DNA of 39,130 bases from an uncultured Clostridia bacterium (GTDB lineage Bacteria; Bacillota; Clostridia; Christensenellales; Pumilibacteraceae), in assembly GCA_948440265.1 (NCBI GenBank), contig CAOJOK010000015.1, forward strand, positions 1-39,130, given 5' to 3'. Each line of letters begins with the position of its first letter. Position 1 is the stretch's first letter. Made by a program: the position numbers and the translations under genes. The notes under the pieces are model-generated. The model made no database searches. It saw nothing but the letters and a program-made list of their open reading frames with translations, and had not been told where the DNA came from. Shown piece by piece: positions 17,148 to 24,385 of this stretch.

Positions 17148-18277
17148 CGGGATTTTTATCCGTAGCCGAAAATATAGCGCAGCCGGGAGGCATTCCGTGG
17201 GAATGGCTCATATTAAAGGTGTTTTCCTTTATCGCAAACTACGGCTGGCGCGTGGTGCTTTTCACGGTGCTTTTGAAATTGCTACTGTATCCGCTCGATT
17301 TGTATCAGCGTTACAAAATGCGCAAGAACCAGAAGATTACCGAACGGTTAAAGCCGGAAATGGACAAGCTGCAAAAGGCTTGCGGCGGCAACACGCAGGA
17401 GTTTCAGCAGAAACAAATGCAGCTGAACAAGCGCGAGGGTTACAGCTATTTTTCGGCGTGCCTTCCCGCGATTTTGACAATGGTCATCTTTATCTGGCTG
17501 TTTACGTCGTTGAACAATATAAGCCAGTATATGATAATGCGGCAGTATCTCGAATGGTGCGATATATATAACGCCGCATACGAACAGGTTATTCCCGACA
17601 ATTACGACGAACTGACGGAAGACGAAAAGGCGGCGGCGAAAAAGTCCGCGACCGAATCCGGACAGAAAGCCGTGTACGAATTCTATTACAATAACGATAA
17701 GACGTATAATCAAAACGGTACGAATATGGAGAGCTTTCTTTGGATAAAGAATATCTGGTCTCCCGACGTTCCGTGGAAAAAACCGATACTCGACTATGAC
17801 GCCTTTTTGAAAGCGACAGGCGATTGGAGCAAAAAAGCGGGCAAGCTCGGGATAGAGCAGGAAACGCTGGACGCGTCTTTGGCGCAGTATACCGACGTCA
17901 CGGGTGAACTTCAGAGAAGCGAGAAAAACAAGACGAACGGTTTTCTGATTTTGCCGATACTCGCGGCGGGTCTGTCTTTCCTGTCGCAGTTCATTTCCCA
18001 GCGTCAGCAGAAAAAGGCAGGGCAGGACGCAGGCGCGGCAGGCGGCGGAATGATGAAGTTTATGATGGTGCTGTTCCCGCTTATGATGATATTCTTCTCA
18101 TTGACGTACACGTCGGCATTCACTCTGTACATCGTCGTGAACTCGGCAATGACCATACTTTTGAACCTGCTGTCCACTCTGATTTTCAAGATTAAGGACA
18201 AGACCACGGAAAAAGCGGCTACGACCACGATTATAAAGTACGGAAGACCCGACCCCAACGACCGCATTAAAAAGTAA
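17135..18277 (+). CDS. yidC: YidC/Oxa1 membrane protein insertase
   Basis: 380 residues. YidC inserts and folds membrane proteins, alone or with Sec. Core helices are seen at about 25-52 (ANYGWRVVLFTVLLKLLLYPLD), 108-130 (LPAILTMVIFIWLF), 280-300 and 320-365. The FLWIKNIW and LPILAAGLSFLSQ elements are family hallmarks. Two points are unusual. The positively charged groove residue, Arg in Bacillus SpoIIIJ (ILIRLLILPL), is Lys48 here. The external region between helix 2 and the later helices is much enlarged (about 132-280), making the protein about 120 residues longer than SpoIIIJ. There is no lipobox cysteine. ATG 17135 follows AAGGAGAT at 17122-17129. It lies within the yidD 3' end, which supports coupled translation. 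Confidence 0.95.
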   Translation: MAFLTGFLSVAENIAQPGGIPWEWLILKVFSFIANYGWRVVLFTVLLKLLLYPLDLYQRYKMRKNQKITERLKPEMDKLQKACGGNTQEFQQKQMQLNKREGYSYFSACLPAILTMVIFIWLFTSLNNISQYMIMRQYLEWCDIYNAAYEQVIPDNYDELTEDEKAAAKKSATESGQKAVYEFYYNNDKTYNQNGTNMESFLWIKNIWSPDVPWKKPILDYDAFLKATGDWSKKAGKLGIEQETLDASLAQYTDVTGELQRSEKNKTNGFLILPILAAGLSFLSQFISQRQQKKAGQDAGAAGGGMMKFMMVLFPLMMIFFSLTYTSAFTLYIVVNSAMTILLNLLSTLIFKIKDKTTEKAATTTIIKYGRPDPNDRIKK

Positions 18278-18295
18278 GATATAAGGACATTTAAT

Positions 18296-19240
18296 ATGGA
18301 CAGTATAGAAGTTACGGCGAAAAAATTCGACGAGGCTTTAAAAGAAGGATTGGAAAAGCTTTCCGCCACAATCGACGACGTGGACGTAAAAGTTCTGGAC
18401 GCGGGCGGCTTGTTTTCCAAAGCAAGGCTTATCGTGTCTTTGACCGAAGAAGTCCGCCGGCAAAGGGAAAAATCGCGTGAAGCGCTCCGTGCACGCGAAA
18501 ACAGGGAAAGACCTGCGGACGAAAAGTTCCGTCAATCCCAAGCGCGGCAGCCGCAAGGCGCAGGCGAGCAGGAACGCAGAGAGCCGAACAAGAACAAGCA
18601 GGACGCAGGAAAAAACAAACAGGACCTGCCGCGTAGCGATAGAAAACAGGAAAACAGAGCGGCGGAAAAACAGCCGCAGCAGGCGAAAGAAAAGCCCGTA
18701 AACGAACAGCAGAAAGAGCAGGTAAAGGAGCGCGCGAAGCCGCAGATGCCCGTAAAATCGACTGCTCCGAGCGAAGTGCCCGAAAAGGCATTTAACGACG
18801 TCAAAAAGTTTTTGACGGAAACGCTTAAAAAAATGGGCGTGGAATCGGAAATCAAAATCGAAGGACACGGTTTCGATTTGGACGTCGATTTGAATACGGA
18901 CGACGTTGCCGTAATCGGCTGGCACGGAGAAGCATTGGACTCTCTGGAATATCTTGCGGGGCTGGTGGCAAACCGCGACGCGGAAAAGTATATAAAATTG
19001 ACGCTCGACGCTTGCGGATATAGAGAAAAGCAGATAGATTCCCTGCTTAAATATGCCGAGAAAATGGCGGCGAAGTGCATAAAACAGGGCAGAAAAGTGT
19101 GCCTCGACCCGATGAACAGCGCGGCAAGAAAAGTGGTTCACGCCGCACTCTCTCAAAACGATAAGGTCGTTACGAAAAGCGAAGGCAAAGAGCCCAACCG
19201 CCGTATAGTAATCTATTGCAAGCGCGAACGCAGCGAATAG
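18296..19240 (+). CDS. jag: Jag/KhpB (EloR) RNA-binding protein
   Basis: 314 residues with three parts. Residues 1-55 are the Jag-N domain (IEVTAKKFDEALKEGLEKL ... VKVLDAGGLFSKARL). Residues about 58-165 are a low-complexity linker of Lys, Gln, Glu, Arg and Asn. The C-terminal half is a KH domain (IGWHGEALDSLEYL, with the GxxG-type loop) followed by an R3H domain (MNSAARKVVHAAL, with the R-xxx-H motif). In other Firmicutes the protein binds RNA, partners with KhpA and influences cell elongation. The long charged linker is at the large end for the family. It lies 18 bp after yidC in the usual order, with TAAGGA before the ATG. Confidence 0.94.
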   Translation: MDSIEVTAKKFDEALKEGLEKLSATIDDVDVKVLDAGGLFSKARLIVSLTEEVRRQREKSREALRARENRERPADEKFRQSQARQPQGAGEQERREPNKNKQDAGKNKQDLPRSDRKQENRAAEKQPQQAKEKPVNEQQKEQVKERAKPQMPVKSTAPSEVPEKAFNDVKKFLTETLKKMGVESEIKIEGHGFDLDVDLNTDDVAVIGWHGEALDSLEYLAGLVANRDAEKYIKLTLDACGYREKQIDSLLKYAEKMAAKCIKQGRKVCLDPMNSAARKVVHAALSQNDKVVTKSEGKEPNRRIVIYCKRERSE

Positions 19241-19256
19241 TTCGGGGATAGGTTAA

Positions 19257-19847
19257 GTGAAAAAGAATTCGGCAAAAAATTCGGCTTACGGAATACTTGC
19301 CGTTTCCGCGGCACTGCTCTTGACGGGGATAGCGTTTGCCGTCGGTTGCGGAGCCGCAATGTCGGTGACAGCCGCCGTACTCTGCGCGGCAGGGGCGGTC
19401 GGCTTGATTGCGTCGCTCGTTATGATTGTCCGTCTCGGCAAAGACGAGCAGTATACGACGGCGAAATACGCAAGAAAAAAGAGCATAGTTACGCCGAGCG
19501 AGTTGGAGTTTTTAAAGACTCTGCGCCGTATCGCGCCCGAAAGGTACGAAGTATTGCCGCAGGCGACGTTGCTGTCCGTCATAGATAAAAAGACGGAAAC
19601 GGCTTACAGAAACGAACTGTTCAGAGTTATAGATTATGTGTTCGTGGACAGGATAACGTTCGCGCCCCTTCTTTTGGTGGAGCTGAACGACCGCTCACAT
19701 TTGAGAGCGGACCGAAAAATGCGCGACGAAAAGGTGCGCGAGATTTGCGATAAGGCCAAATTGCCGCTTGTGACGTTCACGCCCGAAGAAACGCGCAGTT
19801 TCGACCTTGTGAAAAAGAGAGTGCTTTCCGAAATACTCAAGAGATGA
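19257..19847 (+). CDS. Membrane-tethered DUF2726 protein
   Basis: 196 residues from a GTG at 19257. Two hydrophobic helices (about 10-31 and 35-60) are followed by a cytoplasmic domain. That domain shows the DUF2726 pattern: RIAPERYEVLPQATL, FRVIDYVFVD, LLLVELNDRSH, RDEKVREICDKAKLPLVTF. The Asp in IDYV and the VELND acidic strand recall a PD-(D/E)xK nuclease-like core, as proposed for this family. Catalysis is not demonstrated and the lysine is shifted. It takes the place after jag where mnmE is usually found in Firmicutes, and is probably co-transcribed from the rpmH promoter. Confidence 0.78.
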   Translation: MKKNSAKNSAYGILAVSAALLLTGIAFAVGCGAAMSVTAAVLCAAGAVGLIASLVMIVRLGKDEQYTTAKYARKKSIVTPSELEFLKTLRRIAPERYEVLPQATLLSVIDKKTETAYRNELFRVIDYVFVDRITFAPLLLVELNDRSHLRADRKMRDEKVREICDKAKLPLVTFTPEETRSFDLVKKRVLSEILKR

Positions 19848-19868
19848 CGGGCACGAAAGGAGAAAGCT

Positions 19869-20186
19869 ATGGATGCCGCGGTTGTGCAAAACGGCGACAG
19901 GATATGGGTCAAAAACGGACGGATACATTTTTCGGGTCGGGTGTATGACGCGAAAGATTTGCGGAAAATAATCGTTCAGGTTTCCGATTTGACTTTCATA
20001 GACGACACTGTCAGATTATTATTGATTTTCGACGAAGGCGCGTTGATTGTTCCGTCGATGCACCCGTCATACGACGGTCTGTTCGAAAAGATAAACAGAT
20101 TGGTGAAAATCGATAATGAGGCATACCTGCGCGCAATGAACTGCGATATAGACTGCGAGTTCGTCATATTCGATAAAACAGCTTGA
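19869..20186 (+). CDS. Hypothetical protein
   Basis: 105 residues, soluble, with no signal peptide or membrane helix. The sequence alternates short strands and charged turns (DRIWVKNGRIHFSGRVYD, FIDDTVRLLLIFDEGALIVPSMHPSYDGLFEKINRL). I do not recognise a family. GAAAGGAGAAAG precedes the ATG. It lies 21 bp after the DUF2726 gene and just before a strong terminator, so it is the last gene of the rpmH operon. The mild similarity in layout to small cytosolic scaffold or PH-like folds is only an impression. Confidence 0.75.
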   Translation: MDAAVVQNGDRIWVKNGRIHFSGRVYDAKDLRKIIVQVSDLTFIDDTVRLLLIFDEGALIVPSMHPSYDGLFEKINRLVKIDNEAYLRAMNCDIDCEFVIFDKTA

Positions 20187-20197
20187 AAGGGAATAAT

Positions 20198-20228
20198 AAA
20201 CGCCGCTTTTTAAAAGAGCGGCGTTTTG
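20198..20228 (+). terminator. Terminator of the rpmH-jag operon
   Basis: AAACGCCGCT (198-207) pairs perfectly with AGCGGCGTTT (217-226), then TTG. It separates the plus-strand operon from the convergent sensor kinase gene and may serve both directions. Confidence 0.85.
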
Positions 20229-20305
20229 CTTTATGCGAATATGCGCATATATGGATATTGAACCGAAAAATATATTGTAAATCACTTGCTTGCACATCTG
20301 TGCAT

Positions 20306-21700
20306 TTATGCCTGCGCCCGATTTGCCCCTTCCTGCGTCTTGTCGGCGCTTTCTGCCGCATAGGGCAGTTTGATGAGTACGTCGAAGATGTTGTTGTCCG
20401 TCGATATCGTAAGCGTACCCCCGTGTTTCTCGGCGATATAGCGCATACTTTTCAAACCGTAACCGTGTTTGTTTTTATCGTCTTTCTGTGTTTGCGGCAG
20501 ACCGCCGTCGAAAGAAATTTCCCCTTCGTAATAGTTGTATTCTTCGATTTCTATGCCGTCTGCACCGTTTTTGACGGTAAGCGTAATAATCCGCTTTTCT
20601 TTATCGTCCAACTTTTTAAGACAGGTAATCGCATTGTCGATAATATTGGAAAACAGCGAATACATCTGCGACGCGGATAAAATGTCCAGCTTGCTTCCGT
20701 CGGCAAGGCAGGAGAGAGTTATGCCGTATGTGCCGCACAGCACGTTTTTTTCGCACAGCACGACGTCTAAAATGTCATTGCCCGTCTTGATTGTCTTGTC
20801 GTAAAATTCTATGGCTTGCTTGAATTCTTCAATTTCGGCGGAGTTCATCTTATCCTCGAACTTGGCAAAGACGTGTTTCAAATCGTGGCATTTGGAATTT
20901 ATGAGCTCGATGTTTGCTTTAATACTTTTGAATTGCAGCCGCTCTTGATGCCACAGCTCCCGTATAATGCTCATTTCCTGTTTCTGTTTGTTTTGCTGGA
21001 ATATGTTTTTGCCGAGTATGAGTATGAAAATGCCGAATCCCATAGTGCAGACTTTGACGACGAGATTGAGAGCCATACTTTCGTGTTCGTATGTTCGCGC
21101 AATACAAACTACGATGTTTATGAAAACCATTGTGACAATGGATACGATGACAATGTATTTTGTGGTGTCCTTGTCTTTATTGAGAAATTCCTTTCTGTTG
21201 AACAGATATGCAAGCCCGATTTGGGACAGAAGGTGAATCGCAAAATACGTCAGCCAGTCATACCAGGCATAGCCCTGCGGACGGAACAGAGAAAGCGACT
21301 CTCTGTCGTTTATTCCGCAAAGATTCTGAATGAAAGGGTAGAACTTGTTGGAAAACAGATATACCGCCGTACCGGAGCACCAGCACAGCAGTATTTCCGA
21401 CGGACTTTCCTTATAGCATAGAAACAGTGTGGCAAGATTTAAAGTGGATATCGCGTTATAGCACAGCACACGTGTAAACAGAGCCATTACTCCCGTTATT
21501 TCGGAGTTTACTATTGCTATTGCAACGGATAGAAGGGTGCCTGCTATGACGCAGCCTATAAAGCGCAGATAAAACAGCTTGCGCTTTTTGTGTTTCAGCA
21601 TAAACAGCAGTATGCAGAACTGACATTCCAAAAACGTGAGCACAAGCGAATAGGCGTTGTAGATGTATTTTTCCGGCAGGAATGAAAAGAGATAGCTCAT
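20306..21700 (-). CDS. GHKL sensor histidine kinase, AgrC-like
   Basis: 464 residues. The N-terminal 235 residues hold six or seven hydrophobic helices, a typical peptide-sensing or membrane-sensing domain. A linker helix leads to the phosphoacceptor motif CHDLKHVF (His272), of the HDxKH type used by AgrC/ComD-class kinases. The ATPase follows, with the N box SLFSNIIDNAI (Asn352/Asn356) and the G box KHGYGLKSMRYIAEKHGG. It should autophosphorylate and pass phosphate to the response regulator encoded just upstream. The start is 3 bases after the regulator's stop, in the same frame. No accessory peptide-processing gene (AgrB type) or precursor peptide is seen nearby, so the signal is unknown. 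Confidence 0.93.
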   Translation of the reverse strand: MSYLFSFLPEKYIYNAYSLVLTFLECQFCILLFMLKHKKRKLFYLRFIGCVIAGTLLSVAIAIVNSEITGVMALFTRVLCYNAISTLNLATLFLCYKESPSEILLCWCSGTAVYLFSNKFYPFIQNLCGINDRESLSLFRPQGYAWYDWLTYFAIHLLSQIGLAYLFNRKEFLNKDKDTTKYIVIVSIVTMVFINIVVCIARTYEHESMALNLVVKVCTMGFGIFILILGKNIFQQNKQKQEMSIIRELWHQERLQFKSIKANIELINSKCHDLKHVFAKFEDKMNSAEIEEFKQAIEFYDKTIKTGNDILDVVLCEKNVLCGTYGITLSCLADGSKLDILSASQMYSLFSNIIDNAITCLKKLDDKEKRIITLTVKNGADGIEIEEYNYYEGEISFDGGLPQTQKDDKNKHGYGLKSMRYIAEKHGGTLTISTDNNIFDVLIKLPYAAESADKTQEGANRAQA

Positions 21701-21703
21701 TAT

Positions 21704-22420
21704 CTATCCGTTCCCCCCCCCGTGCGTAAAGTCGGTGAATTTTGCGATAAAGTCCTTTTTGCGCGGACGGCTCATATCTATACGCTCGTCGCCTATGACG
21801 ACCGTGGATTTGTCTATCGCCGTTACAAATGCGAGATTGACAAGACAATAGTTATTGCATTTGACGAAACCGAAGTCTTTAAGGGTGTCTTCCGCCTCTT
21901 TAAGCGGCTGGTATTGCCGCAATATCCCGTTTTCGGTATGATATTCGCAGTGGTGGTTGTTGACTTCGACGTACTTGATATTTTTCGGACGTATTTTTTT
22001 GTAGCCCGAATCCGTGTTTATCAAAAGGTGAAATTCCTTGCTCGGCTTGTCCGTTTTTTCGATGGCTTTTGTCAGTTTAAGCGCAAAATCAAAATATTGA
22101 AGCGGCTTTATGAGATAGTGGAAGGCTTCCACTTCATAACCCTGAACGGCGTATTGCCGCATACTCGTAATGAAAATCAAAAGCACGTTCGGGTCAATTT
22201 CGCGCAGACGGTGGGCGCAGGTCATACCGTCCATATACGGCATTTTGATGTCCATAAAAACGATATCGTAATCGCCGTCGTACGGGTTCAAAAAGCCGAT
22301 TGCATTGCCGAAACACCGAATTTCGAAATCGACGCGGTTTTCCGTCGAATATCTCGACAGATAGTTTTTCAGCAAATCGGAATGTTCCGTTTCGTCTTCT
22401 ACGATTGCAACTTTAATCAT
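21704..22420 (-). CDS. LytTR-family response regulator, AgrA-like
   Basis: 238 residues. The receiver domain (1-120) has the acidic pocket Glu8/Asp9, the phosphorylated Asp57 in VFMDIKMPYMDGM, the switch region FITS and Lys105 in YLIKPL. The LytTR DNA-binding domain (about 132-230) shows KKIRPKNIKYVEVNNHHCEYHT, FVKCNNYCLVNLAFV and the terminal FTDF strand. LytTR proteins bind pairs of 9-bp direct repeats spaced by about two helical turns. Exactly such pairs lie in front of three genes of the downstream island. GGAGG at 22432-22428 supports the start. The last codons are HGGGNG, encoded by a nine-G run. Confidence 0.95.
   Translation of the reverse strand: MIKVAIVEDETEHSDLLKNYLSRYSTENRVDFEIRCFGNAIGFLNPYDGDYDIVFMDIKMPYMDGMTCAHRLREIDPNVLLIFITSMRQYAVQGYEVEAFHYLIKPLQYFDFALKLTKAIEKTDKPSKEFHLLINTDSGYKKIRPKNIKYVEVNNHHCEYHTENGILRQYQPLKEAEDTLKDFGFVKCNNYCLVNLAFVTAIDKSTVVIGDERIDMSRPRKKDFIAKFTDFTHGGGNG
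21713..21721 (-). repeat. Nine-G homopolymer at the regulator/kinase junction
   Basis: Nine G in a row on the coding strand encode the Gly-Gly-Gly near the C-terminus of the response regulator, 12 bases before the kinase ATG. One lost G would end the regulator at a TAA overlapping the kinase start. One gained G would extend it in a foreign frame to about 21456. The tract could be slippage-prone or simply a sequencing risk. Confidence 0.85.
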
Positions 22421-22466
22421 TTATCCGCCTCCGTAAAATTGTCCCTATGAAAACGCTTATATATTT

Positions 22467-22495
22467 TTTATACACTAAAAACCGCGCTTTGTCAA
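22467..22495 (-). promoter_or_regulatory. Promoter of the response regulator-kinase operon
   Basis: On the minus strand there is a perfect TTGACA (495 to 490), a 17-bp spacer and TATAAA (472 to 467). The ATG at 22420 is about 40 bp after the expected start site. The promoter is back to back with the first LytTR-type promoter of the island. Confidence 0.8.
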
Positions 22496-22540
22496 GGGGT
22501 TTTGTAAAATTTGTTTGTCCGCAGTCGCTTATCTGCATTT

Positions 22541-22609
22541 TCAGTTTGCGCGAAAACGCAGACAGCCTGCGCGGTTGCTATTGAAAAAAGCCGCAGGATA
22601 ATGAATAAT
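22541..22609 (+). promoter_or_regulatory. LytTR-type activated promoter 1 (SGNH lipoprotein)
   Basis: Two direct elements, TCAGTTTGC (541-549) and ACAGCCTGC (562-570), lie 21 bp apart start to start, each continuing with GCG. TTGAAA at 581-586 starts 19 bp after the second element. A 17-bp spacer leads to AATAAT at 604-609. The elements match the published AgrA consensus [TA][AC][CA]GTTN[AG][TG] at most positions. The same arrangement recurs at 23599 and 27842 with identical spacing. Confidence 0.8.
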
Positions 22610-22645
22610 GATACAGTATGTTTACAGACTCGGAGAGGTGAAGAG

Positions 22646-23521
22646 ATGAAAGACTTATTAAAGAAATCGGTTTCCGTAATTCTTGTTGCCGTTTTAATTT
22701 CGGTGTGCGGAGCAATGCTGTGTTCCTGCCGAAAGCCGCAACCGAACATTCCGCCGTCGACAGGCAGCGAGACCGAACCGCCCGACGAAAAAGAAAGCGT
22801 TTTGCCGCAGAAGATAGATAAGAAAGACGCCGTCGGAAATGCAGAAAAATATGCGCTTTCAAGCATATCGGCTTTGCCCGAAAGTGCGCTATGCGGTAAA
22901 ACCGTATATTGGCTCGGTTCTTCCGTGACGTACGGCGATGCGTCTTTGGGAGAAGCTATGCCCGATTACATAGCGAAACGTAATAATTGCGTGTGCGTAA
23001 AAGAAGCCGTCAGCGGTACGACGCTGATGAAAAGCAATTGGAGCAATAAGACATATATCGACAGACTTTTGAAAGGAGCTTTGCCGGCGGATACCGCGCC
23101 CGACCTTTTCGTTTGCCAGCTTTCTACGAATGATATGTATTATAATCTTTTCGGAGAAGTCACCGCAGACGATGTAAAAGATATGGCTTCGTTTAACAGA
23201 TATACGACGGCGGGAGCAATCGAATATATAATTGCTTACGCAAAGAAAACCTGGGATTGCAAGGTTGCCTTTTATTCCAATCCGTACTTCGAATATAAAA
23301 ATTACGGGTACGGAGATATGGTGAGTATTATGGAAAAAATAGCCGCAAAGTGGAATGTGGAATTTTGGAATATGTACACCGATAAAGAGATGTCTTTTTC
23401 TCTTTTCGATGACGAAACACTGAAGTTGTATATGTACGATTGGATTCACCCTACAAAAGCAGGATATCTGGAGTGGTGGACGCCTTATTTCGAAAAAAAT
23501 ATAGCAAACTGCTTGGCATAA
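22646..23521 (+). CDS. SGNH-hydrolase-like lipoprotein
   Basis: 291 residues. The lipoprotein signal peptide has a hydrophobic core (8-25) and a cysteine lipobox LCSC (Cys28), followed by a Pro/Glu/Asp-rich spacer to about 60. The SGNH blocks are present: YWLGSSVTYG (Ser93, in place of the usual GDS), the block II Gly in AVSGTT, block III STND (Asn162; the family Gly is Ser) and DWIHPT (Asp265, His268) as the last catalytic pair. Such enzymes remove acyl groups from carbohydrates or lipids; here the likely substrate is a surface or dietary polysaccharide, by context. GGAGAGG at 22632-22638 fixes the start; an in-frame ATG at 22511 lies upstream of the promoter and is rejected. It is first in the island. 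Confidence 0.88.
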   Translation: MKDLLKKSVSVILVAVLISVCGAMLCSCRKPQPNIPPSTGSETEPPDEKESVLPQKIDKKDAVGNAEKYALSSISALPESALCGKTVYWLGSSVTYGDASLGEAMPDYIAKRNNCVCVKEAVSGTTLMKSNWSNKTYIDRLLKGALPADTAPDLFVCQLSTNDMYYNLFGEVTADDVKDMASFNRYTTAGAIEYIIAYAKKTWDCKVAFYSNPYFEYKNYGYGDMVSIMEKIAAKWNVEFWNMYTDKEMSFSLFDDETLKLYMYDWIHPTKAGYLEWWTPYFEKNIANCLA

Positions 23522-23533
23522 AAAGGAGAAACA

Positions 23534-23566
23534 AATATGAAAAATCATAGACTGTGGGGCGGATTG
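23534..23566 (+). repeat. 33-bp direct repeat, partner at 24383-24415
   Basis: The two copies differ at one base (23542 A against 24391 G) and span AAT plus the first ten codons of the GH3 gene. They bracket a unit made of one LytTR promoter and one lipoprotein gene, which may have been inserted or left by recombination. Confidence 0.85.
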
Positions 23567-23680
23567 GGTAGAAAGAGAAAATGCAGTAAGGGTTTGCGAC
23601 AGCTTGCGCGAGTATATCGACAGTTCGCGCTGACCTTATTGAAACAAAGCAAAGAATATAAGATAATGTTTGTAAGGTAA
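23537..23680 (+). pseudogene. Stranded 5' remnant of a GH3 gene
   Basis: The ATG has a good ribosome binding site (AAGGAGA at 523-529) and encodes MKNHRLWGGL, identical to the first ten residues of the GH3 gene at 24386. After position 23566 the similarity ends abruptly. The frame then runs through unrelated sequence, including a LytTR promoter, to a stop at 23680 (47 codons). It is best read as the relic of a deletion or insertion at an earlier GH3 gene directly behind the SGNH gene. A real 47-residue peptide is possible but unlikely. Confidence 0.7.
23599..23667 (+). promoter_or_regulatory. LytTR-type activated promoter 2 (lipoprotein-GH3 operon)
   Basis: Direct elements ACAGCTTGC (599-607) and ACAGTTCGC (620-628) are 21 bp apart. 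TTGAAA lies at 639-644, 19 bp after the start of the second element, and GATAAT at 662-667 follows a 17-bp spacer. It would drive the lipoprotein at 23713, the GH3 gene at 24386 and the membrane protein at 27325. Confidence 0.8.
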
Positions 23681-23712
23681 AAATCCGAAATTATTATAAA
23701 GGAGAAAAAAAG

Positions 23713-24354
23713 ATGAAGAAGTTTACCAAGATAATCACGGTTGCAATGATGGCTGTATTGGGCGTAGCCGCCTGTTTCGCGTTCGGTGCGTGCGGCGGTG
23801 GCGCGGAAGCGAAAGTGACGGGAGTATATCTCTCGCCCGCGCAAATGAGCTATGTAAATATGCGTCCGCAGTATAACTACTATTTGACGACGTTCACGCA
23901 GCAGGAACTCACGCTGTATGACGACGGAACCTACTGCCTTGTCGTATCGTCCTCGACGTTCTCGGCGCTCGAGCTTTCGGAGTCGACAAACGACGCAAAG
24001 GGCAACGAAAGAGACAATTCGATAGTTAAGTATTACGGAACTTATACGTCTGCGGCAAACGAGCTTGACGAAGATTTATTGGACATCGAGCTTGCAAAAC
24101 CTACTCGCATTGTAAAGAACGTGGACGGAAATTATTATGTGGATACGGCAAATTGGAATGATACGATGGGTAAGAATACGAGAGTGCCCAGCGGTTACGA
24201 CCCTTCCACGGGCAACCCCATAATCGATGAATCCACGCCTAACCAGACGGCTGAAGGCTATTTGAAGCTCAATGCGTTCAAGGCGGTTTCCGCGCAGGCA
24301 AACGCCAAAAAGGCTCTGCTTGATTGGGTAAAAATCGAAGTGGAAAAAGCGTAA
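23713..24354 (+). CDS. Small secreted lipoprotein of unknown function
   Basis: 213 residues. Signal peptide 1-26 ends in the lipobox FGAC (Cys27), followed by GGG, so the protein is lipid-anchored outside the membrane. The mature part has beta-strand-like stretches with a DDGTYCLVV and KYYGTYTS layout, similar in style to the lipoprotein at 27987 (DKDGSAVCARY, FMEGTWKAT). Both may be small beta-barrel or lipocalin-like folds. This is an impression, not a family match. An AAAGGAGA site precedes the ATG. The gene is first behind LytTR promoter 2 and 31 bp before the GH3 gene, so it may bind the substrate or cofactor used by that enzyme. Confidence 0.82.
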   Translation: MKKFTKIITVAMMAVLGVAACFAFGACGGGAEAKVTGVYLSPAQMSYVNMRPQYNYYLTTFTQQELTLYDDGTYCLVVSSSTFSALELSESTNDAKGNERDNSIVKYYGTYTSAANELDEDLLDIELAKPTRIVKNVDGNYYVDTANWNDTMGKNTRVPSGYDPSTGNPIIDESTPNQTAEGYLKLNAFKAVSAQANAKKALLDWVKIEVEKA

Positions 24355-24385
24355 GCAATCATAAAAACGGAAAGCAGGTGAGAAT

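Noticed and set aside
22511-22645. Longer start for the SGNH lipoprotein
   Set aside because: The upstream ATG lies before the promoter boxes and destroys the signal peptide; ATG 22646 has GGAGAGG in the right place.
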